A DNA stretch of 64,000 bases from Hahella chejuensis KCTC 2396 (GTDB lineage Bacteria; Pseudomonadota; Gammaproteobacteria; Pseudomonadales; Oleiphilaceae): contig NC_007645.1 of assembly GCF_000012985.1 (NCBI RefSeq), positions 4,424,581 through 4,488,580 on the forward strand, in the 5' to 3' direction. Both the position numbers and the translations under genes were made by a program. Under the pieces are notes generated by a model. The model had not been told where the DNA came from, searched no databases, and saw only the letters and a list, made by a program, of their open reading frames with translations. Every line of letters begins with the position of its first letter. The stretch's first letter is position 1. Positions 8,291 through 16,163 of this stretch are shown here, one piece after another.

Positions 8291-8872
8291 ATGAAATATT
8301 TTCTCTTCAGCACCCTTGGCGACACAAGCAACGATGACTACTGTTTTACCTCAGATACGCCAGAAGGAGGGATTGATTCCTGGGACTTAATCGCAGGTTA
8401 TCGAATATCTGACGAATACCCTGACGGCATTGAAGAGGTTACCCTCAAGCTTGAAGATCAATTTCCCGGGCTTGTCTTAGCCTCTTATGTAGGAAACCCA
8501 AATCAAATGCTTGCCTTCAGCAAAAAGGCGGCAGACCTAATTATATCAATAGCACAGTCTGAAATAGAGGTTATTCCGTTCACACTCTTAACGCCAAAAG
8601 GAAAGGTTTATAGTAACGACTACGTTTTTATTAACCCAGTGGGCGCGATTGACTGCATAAACTGGAAAGAAACTGATTGCGCCCGAAGAAAGAACGGCGA
8701 TGTTTCCAGCTTTGATAAATTAGTTCTAGATAAGAAAAAAATAGACAATCCTCCTCACCTTTTTCGGCTCAAGCATTTAACTAACGCATATATATTTAGC
8801 GAAGTTTTGACCAAGTCACTACTAGATGAAAATCATACAAATTTAATTTTCAGTGAGATTGAGATGGCCTAG
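8291..8872 (+). CDS. Imm11-family immunity-like protein, array copy 4 (subtype B)
   Basis: Fourth array member, 193 residues, ATG 9 bases after copy 3 with ACAGG upstream. Subtype B is shown by NWKETDCARRKNGD and VLDKKKI. Its N-terminal half carries a variant found otherwise only in copy 7: FSTLGDTSNDDYCFTSDTPE, then GIDSWDLIAGYRISDEYP and LVLASY. Copy 7 has a subtype A C-terminal half, so copies 4 and 7 share one half only, as expected if recombination swaps halves. Acidic and without signal peptide or membrane segment, it should act in the cytoplasm. Confidence 0.72.
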   Translation: MKYFLFSTLGDTSNDDYCFTSDTPEGGIDSWDLIAGYRISDEYPDGIEEVTLKLEDQFPGLVLASYVGNPNQMLAFSKKAADLIISIAQSEIEVIPFTLLTPKGKVYSNDYVFINPVGAIDCINWKETDCARRKNGDVSSFDKLVLDKKKIDNPPHLFRLKHLTNAYIFSEVLTKSLLDENHTNLIFSEIEMA

Positions 8873-8878
8873 TTAAAA

Positions 8879-9460
8879 GTGAAATATTTTCTTTTCAAAT
8901 GCTTAGGGGACAAGAGCAATGATGACTATTGCTTCACTACGGATACCCCTGAAGGTGGAGTCGACTCTTACGACCTTATAGCAGGATTTCGTTTATCTGA
9001 CGAGTACCCGGATGGTATAGAAGATGTTGTTCTAAGACTGGAAGATAAGTTTCCTGGCTTAGAGCTTGCCTCATTCATTGGCAACGCCAACAGACTGCTT
9101 GCGTTTAGCGTATCAGCCGCTCAAATAATTACTTCCATCAACCAAGCAGAAACTGAAACCATCCCCTTCACGCTACTCAATAGCAAAGGCAAAGTACACA
9201 GTAAAGATTATGTGTTTATCAATCCTGTAGGAAGCTGGGATTGTATAAATTGGAAGGAGTCAGTCTGTGAGCGAAATGCAAAGGGAGATATAAAGTCTTA
9301 TGAGAAGCTCGTATTTTCCAGGGAAAAACTAGTGGGGGCGCCACATCTCTTTCGCGTAAAACATAAAACCAGCTTATATTTGTTTAGCGAAGCCCTGATT
9401 AAAGTATTACTAGACGCTGGCCATACAAACTTAGTTTTTAGCGAAATTGAAATCTCTTAA
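8879..9460 (+). CDS. Imm11-family immunity-like protein, array copy 5 (subtype A)
   Basis: Fifth array member, 193 residues, beginning with GTG at 8879, the only copy with a non-ATG start at the conserved MKYFLF position, 6 bases after copy 4. Subtype A marks are NWKESVCERNAKGD and VFSREKL. Its middle block is nearly identical to copy 3 at DNA level. The C-terminus (LLDAGHTNLVF) matches copy 1. A weak start codon may lower its yield relative to its neighbours; that effect is an inference. Confidence 0.72.
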   Translation: MKYFLFKCLGDKSNDDYCFTTDTPEGGVDSYDLIAGFRLSDEYPDGIEDVVLRLEDKFPGLELASFIGNANRLLAFSVSAAQIITSINQAETETIPFTLLNSKGKVHSKDYVFINPVGSWDCINWKESVCERNAKGDIKSYEKLVFSREKLVGAPHLFRVKHKTSLYLFSEALIKVLLDAGHTNLVFSEIEIS

Positions 9461-9467
9461 CCAGGCA

Positions 9468-10049
9468 ATGAAATACTTTTTATTTAATCCATTAGGCGAT
9501 ACAGGCAACGAAAGCTATTGCTTTACTTCCAAAACACCGGACGGAGGAGTTGACTCCTATGATTTAATCGCCGGTTTCAGACTATCTGATGAATATCCAG
9601 ATGGTATTGAAGATGTTTATTGGCGTCTTGGTGATAACTTTGTAGGACTAGAGCTTGCATCTTATATCGGAAACACGCATAGAATTCTCGCGTTCAATAA
9701 AAGCGCAGCAAATCTGATAATATCAACTGCTCAGTCTGAGATCGAAACTATTCCATTCACCTTATTAGACTATAAAGGAAAGGTACATAGCAAAGACTAT
9801 GTCTTCATCAACCCAGTAGGCTCCATTGACTGTATTAACTGGAAAGAAACAGTTTGTAACCGTAGAAAAAATGGTGACGTAGCCAATTATGAAAAGCTAG
9901 TCCTTGATAAAGAAAAATACGATGACCTCCTCCATATATTCCGTATTAAGTATTTGACCGCAGAATATATATTCAGCGAAACTCTTGTTAATACATTACT
10001 AAATTCCGGACATACAAACTTAGTTTTTAGCGAAATCGAGTTCGCCTAA
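9468..10049 (+). CDS. Imm11-family immunity-like protein, array copy 6 (subtype B)
   Basis: Sixth array member, 193 residues from the ATG at 9468. An upstream in-frame TTG inside copy 5 would add 7 residues not seen in the other copies. Subtype B is shown by NWKETVCNRRKNGD and VLDKEK. It carries the unusual DVYWRLGDNFVGLELASYIGN middle block, shared only with copy 8; the coding DNA for the block (about 9614-9660 and 10787-10833) is almost identical in the two. This replaces the LEDKFPG version of the other copies and may change the binding face. Confidence 0.72.
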   Translation: MKYFLFNPLGDTGNESYCFTSKTPDGGVDSYDLIAGFRLSDEYPDGIEDVYWRLGDNFVGLELASYIGNTHRILAFNKSAANLIISTAQSEIETIPFTLLDYKGKVHSKDYVFINPVGSIDCINWKETVCNRRKNGDVANYEKLVLDKEKYDDLLHIFRIKYLTAEYIFSETLVNTLLNSGHTNLVFSEIEFA

Positions 10050-10055
10050 TTCGAA

Positions 10056-10637
10056 ATGAAATACTTTCTCTTCAACACTCTCGGCGACACCAGCAACGAT
10101 GACTACTGTTTCACCTCTGACACACCTGAAGGGGGCATTGATTCCTGGGGCTTAATCGCCGGGTATCGGATAGCTGACGAATATCCAAATGGAATTGAAA
10201 AAACCATACTGAGACTGGAGGAAGAATATCCAGGCCTTGTCCTGGCTTCCTATATTGGAAACGCTGATCGTATGCTTGCTTTTCGCAAAGATGTTGCGAA
10301 GGTCATTGTAGACACCAATCAAAGTGAAACCGAAGTTATTCCCTTTACTCTACTTGACCACAAAGGAAAAATTAGAAGTGAGGATTATGTCTTCATCAAT
10401 CCCGTTGGCGCTATAGACTGCGTTAACTGGAAAGAATCTGTTTGTACCAGAGATAATGAAGGTAATATTGAAACTTACGAGAAGCTTGTTTTTTCAAAAG
10501 AGAAATTAGAGCAGCGCCCTCACCTTTTTCGCATTAAGTTCGATACTAGCCTCTATCTATTTAGTGAGGCATTAGCAAATACTTTGCTGAGCAAAGGCTA
10601 TACAAACCTGATATTTAAGGACATTGAAGTCGCCTAA
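10056..10637 (+). CDS. Imm11-family immunity-like protein, array copy 7 (subtype A)
   Basis: Seventh array member, 193 residues, ATG 6 bases after copy 6. Subtype A C-terminal half (NWKESVCTRDNEGN, VFSKEKL, SLYLFSE) joined to an N-terminal half like copy 4 (GIDSWGLIAGYRIADEYPNG, LVLASY). It departs from consensus in the signature block, with ADEYPNGIEKT in place of SDEYPDGIE. It is thus the clearest mosaic of the array. No frameshift or stop is present, so the copy looks intact. Confidence 0.72.
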   Translation: MKYFLFNTLGDTSNDDYCFTSDTPEGGIDSWGLIAGYRIADEYPNGIEKTILRLEEEYPGLVLASYIGNADRMLAFRKDVAKVIVDTNQSETEVIPFTLLDHKGKIRSEDYVFINPVGAIDCVNWKESVCTRDNEGNIETYEKLVFSKEKLEQRPHLFRIKFDTSLYLFSEALANTLLSKGYTNLIFKDIEVA

Positions 10638-10640
10638 ATC

Positions 10641-11234
10641 ATGAAATACTTTCTATTTAATTCTCTAGGTGACACCGATAACGATAGTTACTGTTTCACT
10701 TCAAAAGCTCCTGAAGGTGGGATTGACTCTTATGACTTAATTGCCGGCTTTATACTTTCTGACGAATACCCGGATGGTATAGAAGATGTTTATTGGCGTC
10801 TTGGTGATAACTTTGTAGGACTAGAGCTTGCTTCCTATATTGGAAATCCAAACAGCATTCTCGCATTTAATAAAAGTTCAGCGGACTTAATTACCTCAAC
10901 TGCGCAGTCCGGATCTAAATCTGAGGTCGAAATGATCCCATTCACTCTCTTTGACCATAAAGGAAAGATACTTAGCACAAACTATGTTTTCCTTAATCCT
11001 GTAGGCTCCATTGACTGCATTAACTGGAAGGAAACAGTTTGTGATCGCAGAAAGAATGGGGATATTTCCAGCTATGAAAAGCTGATCCTTGATAAGAACA
11101 AAATGTGCAATCCCCCTCACCTGTTCCGTATTCAGCACCTGACGGATGAGTATATATTCAGCGAAGTGCTTGTTAATGCATTACTAAATGCCGACCATAC
11201 AAATTTGGTTTTTAGCGAAATCGAAATCCATTAA
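10641..11234 (+). CDS. Imm11-family immunity-like protein, array copy 8 (subtype B, 4-residue insertion)
   Basis: Last array member, 197 residues, ATG 3 bases after copy 7. Subtype B (NWKETVCDRRKNGD, ILDKNK) with the YWRLGDNFVGLELASY block shared with copy 6. It has a 4-residue insertion (AQSGSKSEVEM against AQSEIEV elsewhere) that arises from an in-frame 12-base insertion near 10910-10925. KAPEGG replaces KTPDGG or DTPEGG. The next gene, a probable Imm49 protein, follows 33 bases later, so the immunity run continues past the array. Confidence 0.72.
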   Translation: MKYFLFNSLGDTDNDSYCFTSKAPEGGIDSYDLIAGFILSDEYPDGIEDVYWRLGDNFVGLELASYIGNPNSILAFNKSSADLITSTAQSGSKSEVEMIPFTLFDHKGKILSTNYVFLNPVGSIDCINWKETVCDRRKNGDISSYEKLILDKNKMCNPPHLFRIQHLTDEYIFSEVLVNALLNADHTNLVFSEIEIH

Positions 11235-11267
11235 GATATAGCAAGCCAAACTTACGGAACCTTTATT

Positions 11268-12044
11268 ATGAGCTCACCCTACCTCGAAGATTATAAGGAA
11301 AACGCAGAGTACGAACTGGAAATAGCCCTTCCTATCGCAGTAAAAAAAACTCTGACCAACATGCAGGCGCAATCAGTATGCATGTACTTTCGGCAACGAG
11401 GCGCTTGCGAATTACTGTTGACCGGTGAGCCAGACGCCTTGTATGTCAACCTGATGCAAAGCGCCGCATTACATCAGCACTACCTTCACTTTGCGCCAGA
11501 GAGCGACAAAGTCACCAGCCGGGCGATGCCTTTCTATGACGCCATCGGCGGAGGTTATTGGGAGTGTGCGGAAGATATCGCGAGGCATAGCCGCCTGACC
11601 TGGAATCAGAAGCATGAGCTGGAAGAAGACTTCCTTTTTGTCCTGTTCATCATCAAGCACTTTTTCCTTGGCGCCGACGAAGATGAGTGCAGAGGCATTA
11701 TTGAACGTCACGACGAGGCAGCGGAAGGCGCTGACTCAGAATATAGAGATATTTGTGAAGCTTTCCTCGACGAAGACAGCGATGCGTTGCATGACGCCAT
11801 CTGCGCGCTATTGGATGTACGGGCGGCAAGGCTGGATAAAATGGCCGAAAACGAGTCGCTTCCTGATGAGATATTGGCGTGGTCCCGCTACTTTTCCATT
11901 GAGGCATTCGCTTTGCTGCGCTTAGCGGAGAAAAAAGGGATAAAGACGGCGATAAACTACTCTCAAATACCAGAGGTCGCCAGAAAGTCTCCTGGATTCA
12001 AGTTTGAGCCGGATTCCTGGAAGTCATTACACTTTGCGCCTTAG
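11268..12044 (+). CDS. Probable Imm49-family immunity protein
   Basis: A 258-residue acidic helical protein without signal peptide. The second half (RGIIERHDEAAEG ... CEAFLDEDSDALHDAICALLDVRAARLDKMAE ... SIEAFALLRLAEKKGI) has the pattern I associate with Imm49 proteins: repeated helices with a late FALLRLAE-K-GI motif. Family assignment is from pattern only. It closes the plus-strand cargo and immunity operon, 33 bases after array copy 8, with ACGGAACC before the ATG. No cognate toxin for it is visible in the window. Composition returns to that of the T6SS genes, unlike the AT-rich array. Confidence 0.55.
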   Translation: MSSPYLEDYKENAEYELEIALPIAVKKTLTNMQAQSVCMYFRQRGACELLLTGEPDALYVNLMQSAALHQHYLHFAPESDKVTSRAMPFYDAIGGGYWECAEDIARHSRLTWNQKHELEEDFLFVLFIIKHFFLGADEDECRGIIERHDEAAEGADSEYRDICEAFLDEDSDALHDAICALLDVRAARLDKMAENESLPDEILAWSRYFSIEAFALLRLAEKKGIKTAINYSQIPEVARKSPGFKFEPDSWKSLHFAP

Positions 12045-12081
12045 CCAGGTGACTGCAACACTTTAGGCTTGCTGTGCGGCC

Positions 12082-12117
12082 ATATGCGTTGAGGTTTTGT
12101 AGGCGCTCAACGCATAT
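12082..12117. terminator. Strong hairpin between convergent genes
   Basis: A perfect 12-bp inverted repeat (ATATGCGTTGAG at 12082-12093, CTCAACGCATAT at 12106-12117) with a 12-base loop lies between the end of the immunity operon and the convergent P-domain gene. Position suits a bidirectional transcription stop, but there is no clear T-run on either strand. Confidence 0.5.
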
Positions 12118-12190
12118 CCTGTTCTCAATGTGACAGTAAATGGCATGCCGCCAGACTATCGCGCCATGCCAAGCCTTCGCCATACGAGCC

Positions 12191-13018
12191 TTACTCGACA
12201 GTCACACTCCAGCTATCCAGGATCACAGGCGCTTTATAGGTTTTGCCATACCCCATAATGGTCAGCGTCCAATCTCCCTGAAGCTCAGCCAGGTCCATCG
12301 GCCCGATAATGTACTGCTTGCTGACGGAGCCTTCACCCGTACCCACTTTGCCGGTATAACGTCCCAACTGCGTTCCGGAAGGGCCGGTCAGCACAGCGTT
12401 GACATACTTTATATCAAGGAAGTTCAAGGTAACGGCGACGCTTTGCGCGTTATTCTCAAAAAGCACGTTTAACTTGAACTGCTTCCAGGCGCTGCCTTCT
12501 GCGCCGCGATCGATGCGGCTGGCCTTATCATAGGTATAAATAGAAGGGCTATCTGGTTGGTCGTCACCAGCATCGTCTCCGCCTACCGATTTGCCGTCAT
12601 CGATAGTAATGCTCCAGTTATCCAAAGTGACTGGCGCATCCAGGCTTTTACCATACGCCAGAATGCGTAAAGTCCAGTTTCCGCTGACCTCAGGGATTGA
12701 CGTATGGTCAATGACGTACTGCTTGCTTAAAGACCCTTCCCCTGCACCCACGACGCCGGCAAAACGCCCCACCATCATTCCACTGGGGTCGGTCAATACT
12801 GCGTTAATGGACTTAGCGTCAGTTAAACCCAGATTCACACTGATGCTTTCTATACTATCTACATAAGAGACAGGCAATACGATCTCTTTCCAGGTCGCAG
12901 AGCCCGCATTGCGATCAATGCGTGTCGGAACGTCGTACTGAAAGGTTTCCGCAAACGCCAAAGGCGCAAAACTCAGAGCCGCTAAAGCCGGCAGCAACAA
13001 TCTTCTCAGCAACGCCAT
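12191..13018 (-). CDS. Secreted protein with two P-domain-like (proprotein convertase) repeats
   Basis: A 275-residue protein from the ATG at 13018, chosen because GGGAGA lies 7 bases before it; a start 8 codons upstream is less likely. A signal peptide (LLLPALAALSFAPLAFA) is followed by two copies of an about 115-residue jelly-roll-like domain: each starts with a TRIDR or SRIDR segment, then NAVLTDPSG or NAVLTGPSG, GEGS-SKQY, GNWTL or GDWTL, and an LD-WS-T end. This is the pattern of the P/Homo B domain that accompanies subtilase-type proteases. A short Asp-rich linker (GGDDAGDDQPD) separates them. No catalytic domain is present, so it may bind or stabilise a partner outside the cell. Confidence 0.7.
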   Translation of the reverse strand: MALLRRLLLPALAALSFAPLAFAETFQYDVPTRIDRNAGSATWKEIVLPVSYVDSIESISVNLGLTDAKSINAVLTDPSGMMVGRFAGVVGAGEGSLSKQYVIDHTSIPEVSGNWTLRILAYGKSLDAPVTLDNWSITIDDGKSVGGDDAGDDQPDSPSIYTYDKASRIDRGAEGSAWKQFKLNVLFENNAQSVAVTLNFLDIKYVNAVLTGPSGTQLGRYTGKVGTGEGSVSKQYIIGPMDLAELQGDWTLTIMGYGKTYKAPVILDSWSVTVE

Positions 13019-13688
13019 AGAATTCTCCCACTTAATTAGCACGTAGCCCTAAATCAAGCCCAGCTTGTTAAGAGCCTGTTTATACAGGAAAAAGAATACT
13101 AGAGGCGCACAACAACAGCACTCCTGCAAACACCCTATCAACGCTGGTCATAGGTACTACGCAAAATGGAGAGAGTCATGACTTGCATTTGGCGAAAAGA
13201 AATTTACCAAGGTCACCCCCGTTTTCTGAGAGAGAGATCACACTAATTCAAAAAAAGGGGGTGAAATAGGAAACCGAGTCACTGAGTTTTCATACAAGAA
13301 CGCTGATTAATTAGTGTCAGAGTGACTTAATAAAAAGGGTGTCAGAGTTAATCCTCACTGCCTCGTTTATATATGTATCCAAAGCGAATACATTAGTATT
13401 TTATTAGTGCCAGAGTGAAGCGAAAATTCGATTTAATTATCGCCCAGAGTCACATTAAATTCTGGCTTTAAATAGTGTCAGAGTCGTTTTAATTTATTGA
13501 AAAATATGGAATTTTATCCTTGAAGATCAAAGTATATCCGCTCATACTGCAACCACGCTTTAGGTAACCCGATGCAGTAAAAAGCGATAGAAATTTTCTG
13601 AAAAAATTTTAAAGGGTTTCCAAAATCTTCGACGCTTTATATCTCGAAGATGAATTAAAACAGATAACTCAACTAGAGGAATTTCAAC
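13019..13688. promoter_or_regulatory. 670-base AT-rich region upstream of hcp with five GTGTCAGAGT-like motifs
   Basis: No gene was found here. Five related short direct repeats, all on the plus strand, occur at about 13314 (GTGTCAGAGTGAC), 13338 (GGTGTCAGAGTTA), 13404 (TTAGTGCCAGAGTGA), 13441 (CGCCCAGAGTCAC) and 13474 (AGTGTCAGAGTCG). Spacings are about 25, 66, 37 and 33 bases in AT-rich DNA. They end about 200 bases before the hcp ATG. Clustered sites before the most highly expressed T6SS gene suggest binding of a regulator; that is inference. No clear sigma-54 box was found. Confidence 0.5.
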
Positions 13689-14177
13689 ATGGCTATTTAC
13701 ATGAACTACGACGGTCTGAAAGTTAAAGGCAACGTGACTGCTGAAGGCTACAAAGACTGGATTCGTCTGGACAGCTTCCAATTCGGCGTTGGTCGTCACA
13801 TCACTATGGAAGCCGGCCACATGTCCAACCGCGAAGCTACTCGTCCCAGCATCAGCGAAATCTCCGTTTCCAAACTGATGGACACCGCTTCTTCCGGTCT
13901 GTTCAAAGAGTCTCTGACTGGTACTGCTGGCGTTAAAGTTCTGGTTGATATCGTTCGTACTCAAGCCGACAAAATCGAGAAGTACGTTTCCTACGAGATG
14001 GAAGACGTAATGGTAAGCAGCTACAGCGTTTCCGCTGGCGCTGAGTCCGCTCCGGCTGAGTCTATCTCCCTGAGCTTCTCCAAAGTAACTATGTCTTACA
14101 CTGCTGCTGACAAGAAGCACGCTGGCAAGACTCCAGAGCGCGTTGGTTACGACCTGGAAGCTGGCAAAAAGATCTAA
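13689..14177 (+). CDS. hcp: Hcp, type VI secretion tube protein
   Basis: A 162-residue Hcp, which forms stacked hexameric rings making the inner T6SS tube and can carry small effectors. Family marks are MAIYMNYDGLKVKGNVT at the N-terminus, IRLDSFQFGVGR, the EISVSKLMDTASSGLFKESLTG block and a C-terminal beta end. Length is normal and no effector domain is fused. The codons are strongly biased to common ones (CGT, GGT, CTG, AAA), unlike the neighbours, which suggests high expression. AGAGGAATTT precedes the ATG. It stands alone between a long regulatory gap and strong terminators, so it is transcribed separately from the divergent-strand T6SS block. Confidence 0.95.
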   Translation: MAIYMNYDGLKVKGNVTAEGYKDWIRLDSFQFGVGRHITMEAGHMSNREATRPSISEISVSKLMDTASSGLFKESLTGTAGVKVLVDIVRTQADKIEKYVSYEMEDVMVSSYSVSAGAESAPAESISLSFSKVTMSYTAADKKHAGKTPERVGYDLEAGKKI

Positions 14178-14188
14178 TTTGGATCTGG

Positions 14189-14212
14189 GTCGCTCGCTCC
14201 TTCGCGAGCGAC
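14189..14212 (+). terminator. Hairpin directly after hcp
   Basis: A perfect 9-bp stem (GTCGCTCGC at 14189-14197, GCGAGCGAC at 14204-14212) with loop TCCTTC lies 12 bases after the hcp stop. It lacks a T-run, so it may stabilise the hcp mRNA end more than terminate; the next hairpin does that job. Confidence 0.6.
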
Positions 14213-14225
14213 TCGCCAAGCCAAC

Positions 14226-14260
14226 AAAAAAGGCGAGTGGGATTTCCCCTCGCCTTTTTT
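14226..14260. terminator. Bidirectional rho-independent terminator after hcp
   Basis: Stem AAAAAAGGCGAG (14226-14237) pairs with CTCGCCTTTTTT (14249-14260), giving a GC core with A-run and T-run on either side. It ends hcp transcription on the plus strand and serves the convergent minus-strand T6SS block. Confidence 0.9.
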
Positions 14261-14341
14261 GTTATAAGTGACATATATATGGCCAGTTCAGACTCAGGCC
14301 GCCACAAGACAGCCCTAATATTTCAAGCCAAAAACTAAATG

Positions 14342-14557
14342 CTAACGCAGAATAAAATAGAAACCTGCAACGCCGCCCGCCACACAACAAGACACTACCA
14401 GCGTCAATAGAATATTCCTGAAGCGGGATTTGGTAATTGCTGAGACTTTATTAACGTGCGCTCTCTCTTCCAAAAGCTGCTCCAAGGCCACACGCCTCAG
14501 GCGACGCACTTCTCCCCGACCAATCTGCCCCTTTAGCTGCTGATAATTAATGCTCAT
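14342..14557 (-). CDS. Small single-pass membrane protein at the end of the T6SS block
   Basis: A short basic protein ending in one hydrophobic helix (NILLTLVVSCCVAGGVAGFYFIL), so C-terminally membrane-anchored with a cytosolic Arg/Glu-rich helix (GRGEVRRLRRVALEQLLEERAHV). The start is uncertain: an ATG at 14557 gives 71 residues, while one at 14638 gives 98 residues but overlaps the phosphatase gene by 50 bases; neither has a good ribosome site. It is the last gene of the minus-strand T6SS operon. I do not recognise a family. A membrane-linked partner of the phosphatase is possible but unproven. Confidence 0.55.
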   Translation of the reverse strand: MSINYQQLKGQIGRGEVRRLRRVALEQLLEERAHVNKVSAITKSRFRNILLTLVVSCCVAGGVAGFYFILR

Positions 14558-14588
14558 CAGATCAGGATGCAGTTTACTCCCGCACCCT

Positions 14589-15314
14589 TCAGTGCGCTTG
14601 GAGGGCGATAAAGGTGACATTATCTTTTGCATCCCCATTTAAAGTTTCTGTAAGCAGCGTATCGGCCGCCTCACTCAGACTTCTAATTTGCATAGCTTTC
14701 GCTAAACCAGCTTCTCCAACTTCGTTGTATAGACCATCAGTACAGATCAAAAACCGATCAGAAGGTTCAACCAATATAGCGTTAACGTCCACGCACAAAT
14801 GTTCGTGTACGCCAACTGCGCGAGTAAGCATATTGCGAAAGCTGCTTTGCTCCGCCTGCGCGGGAGTCATGTCGCCCTTATCAACCAGCTCCTGCACCTT
14901 GCTGTGATCATGCGTGATACGATGCAGCTTATGGTTTCGCATAAGGTATACGCGGGAATCGCCAGCCCAGACCGCAACCGCCACACCATATCTGACAAAC
15001 AGGCAAGCTACCGTCGAGCCGACTTTACTGCCGTTCAGTTCTTGCTGCGCATATGCCAGCAAGTCCTCGTTCGTTTTGATCAAGGCGTCTTCAATTTGCT
15101 CGACCACATCCACCAAATAGGCTCGCAGCAACAGATGATCAAGCTGCTCTACAATCTTCTGACTGGCGACCTCGCCGGCATGATGCCCGCCCATACCATC
15201 AGCCACCGCCCACAACCCACCTGCATCCCGGGCCAGCGCAGCATCTTCATTGTGTTTTCTAACATTGCCCACATGCGTGCGCAGCTCAGACTTCCAGTTA
15301 AGGTGGTTCGCCAT
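14589..15314 (-). CDS. pppA: PP2C-family Ser/Thr phosphatase of T6SS (PppA/Stp1 type)
   Basis: A 241-residue PP2C phosphatase. Metal-binding motifs are in order: VRKHNEDA near residue 20, ADGMGGHHAGE near 40, SRVYLMR near 120, TDGLYNEV near 195 and DNVTFIAL at the end. In T6SSs such as that of Pseudomonas aeruginosa, PppA removes phosphate from the FHA protein phosphorylated by PpkA and so switches secretion off. The FHA partner (TagH) is encoded at the far end of this block, but no PpkA kinase gene is in the window. Start ATG at 15314. It follows tagF by about 70 bases. Confidence 0.9.
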   Translation of the reverse strand: MANHLNWKSELRTHVGNVRKHNEDAALARDAGGLWAVADGMGGHHAGEVASQKIVEQLDHLLLRAYLVDVVEQIEDALIKTNEDLLAYAQQELNGSKVGSTVACLFVRYGVAVAVWAGDSRVYLMRNHKLHRITHDHSKVQELVDKGDMTPAQAEQSSFRNMLTRAVGVHEHLCVDVNAILVEPSDRFLICTDGLYNEVGEAGLAKAMQIRSLSEAADTLLTETLNGDAKDNVTFIALQAH

Positions 15315-15384
15315 GAAAATTACATCTGTTCACAGGTCGCCGGACGCTGGTAGCGCCCGATGAAAAATGTCCGATTTTCCATTC

Positions 15385-16101
15385 CTATCTATCGTTCCAT
15401 CCCCACTGCTGCCATTTTCCATCGAGGAAAGCTGTAAATCCCTGAAATTTAGGCAGTCTTTCCGCTGTGACAAATCTGGGCGACACCCAGGTGGACCCTT
15501 GAGTCCACCAGAAACTATGCGGCTCTTCCTGCTTCAACAGCATGACGTCCAGGGCGCCGATCGCCACTGGGAAAGTGGACTCTTCCTCTTCTGGAATCTC
15601 CAGGCTAAGGCTTTGGATTGAGCCCCCCGCCAGAGGTCTCTCCAGAGGGGGCGTCATTGCTGCAAGCTCCGAGCGGAACTCGCCGAAATCAATGATCTGC
15701 TCCAATAGCCGCCCAATCAAGGTCTCCAAGGTCTCGTACCATTCACCGTTGCTCAACAAGGTGTCGACATAACTGATACGAGAATTGAGCGGATGCAGCA
15801 CCGTAAACGGAAAATACCGGCCTACGCTATCGACGCTCGGACACCACAGTCCAATCCATGCCTGCTCATCCAGCACCTTAGGCATGATCATGAAGCGCCA
15901 CCAGGGCGCCACCAGATAATAATCCAGCCAGCGTTGCCCCAAAGATTGCTGACTTGCGTACAGACTGTTCTGTAACCACTTATCCCAAGCTGAACCAAAC
16001 CCTCCGGGCAGGTTCAGTTGGATAAAGTCCCCCGAAGACGGCAATTTGCCAAAATAGCCAACAGACGAGTTATTCACTTGCTCCCCATATTCGCTTCTCA
16101 A
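15385..16101 (-). CDS. tagF: TagF, T6SS-associated regulator
   Basis: A 238-residue protein of the TagF family (BMA_A0400 domain), a post-translational repressor of T6SS assembly in P. aeruginosa. Typical marks are VGYFGKLPSSGDFIQLNLP at the N-terminus, WDKWLQNSL, PWWRFMIMP and SVDSVGRYFPFTVL in the first half. The start is probably TTG at 16101 or GTG at 16077; no in-frame ATG lies before the conserved GYFGKLPS block. The gene lies between tssM and the phosphatase gene. In some species TagF is fused to PppA; here they are separate neighbours, consistent with a joint regulatory role. Confidence 0.9.
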   Translation of the reverse strand: MRSEYGEQVNNSSVGYFGKLPSSGDFIQLNLPGGFGSAWDKWLQNSLYASQQSLGQRWLDYYLVAPWWRFMIMPKVLDEQAWIGLWCPSVDSVGRYFPFTVLHPLNSRISYVDTLLSNGEWYETLETLIGRLLEQIIDFGEFRSELAAMTPPLERPLAGGSIQSLSLEIPEEEESTFPVAIGALDVMLLKQEEPHSFWWTQGSTWVSPRFVTAERLPKFQGFTAFLDGKWQQWGWNDR

Positions 16102-16163
16102 GCTCTACCATCCCAACCCAATTAGAACAGCTATTATGTTCTGCTATCACGTCATTCAACTCA

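Larger units (their letters stand above)
6524..11234 (+). repeat. Tandem array of eight about 590-bp paralogous genes, four A-B gene pairs
   Basis: Eight paralogous genes repeat with a period close to 590 bp and gaps of 3-9 bases. The C-terminal third alternates without exception: copies 1,3,5,7 have NWKES plus a SK(or SR)-K-L segment, copies 2,4,6,8 have N-ET-C-RRKNGD plus LDK or MDK. N-terminal blocks do not follow this phase: one variant is shared by 4 and 7, another by 6 and 8, another by 3 and 5. The simplest reading is duplication of a two-gene unit followed by gene conversion. Base composition is visibly more AT-rich than in flanking T6SS genes. Confidence 0.85.

Noticed and set aside
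13118-13135. GCAC-TCC-TGCA sequence resembling a sigma-54 promoter
   Set aside because: Spacing between the GG- and GC-type elements is too short for sigma-54, and it is over 500 bases from hcp.
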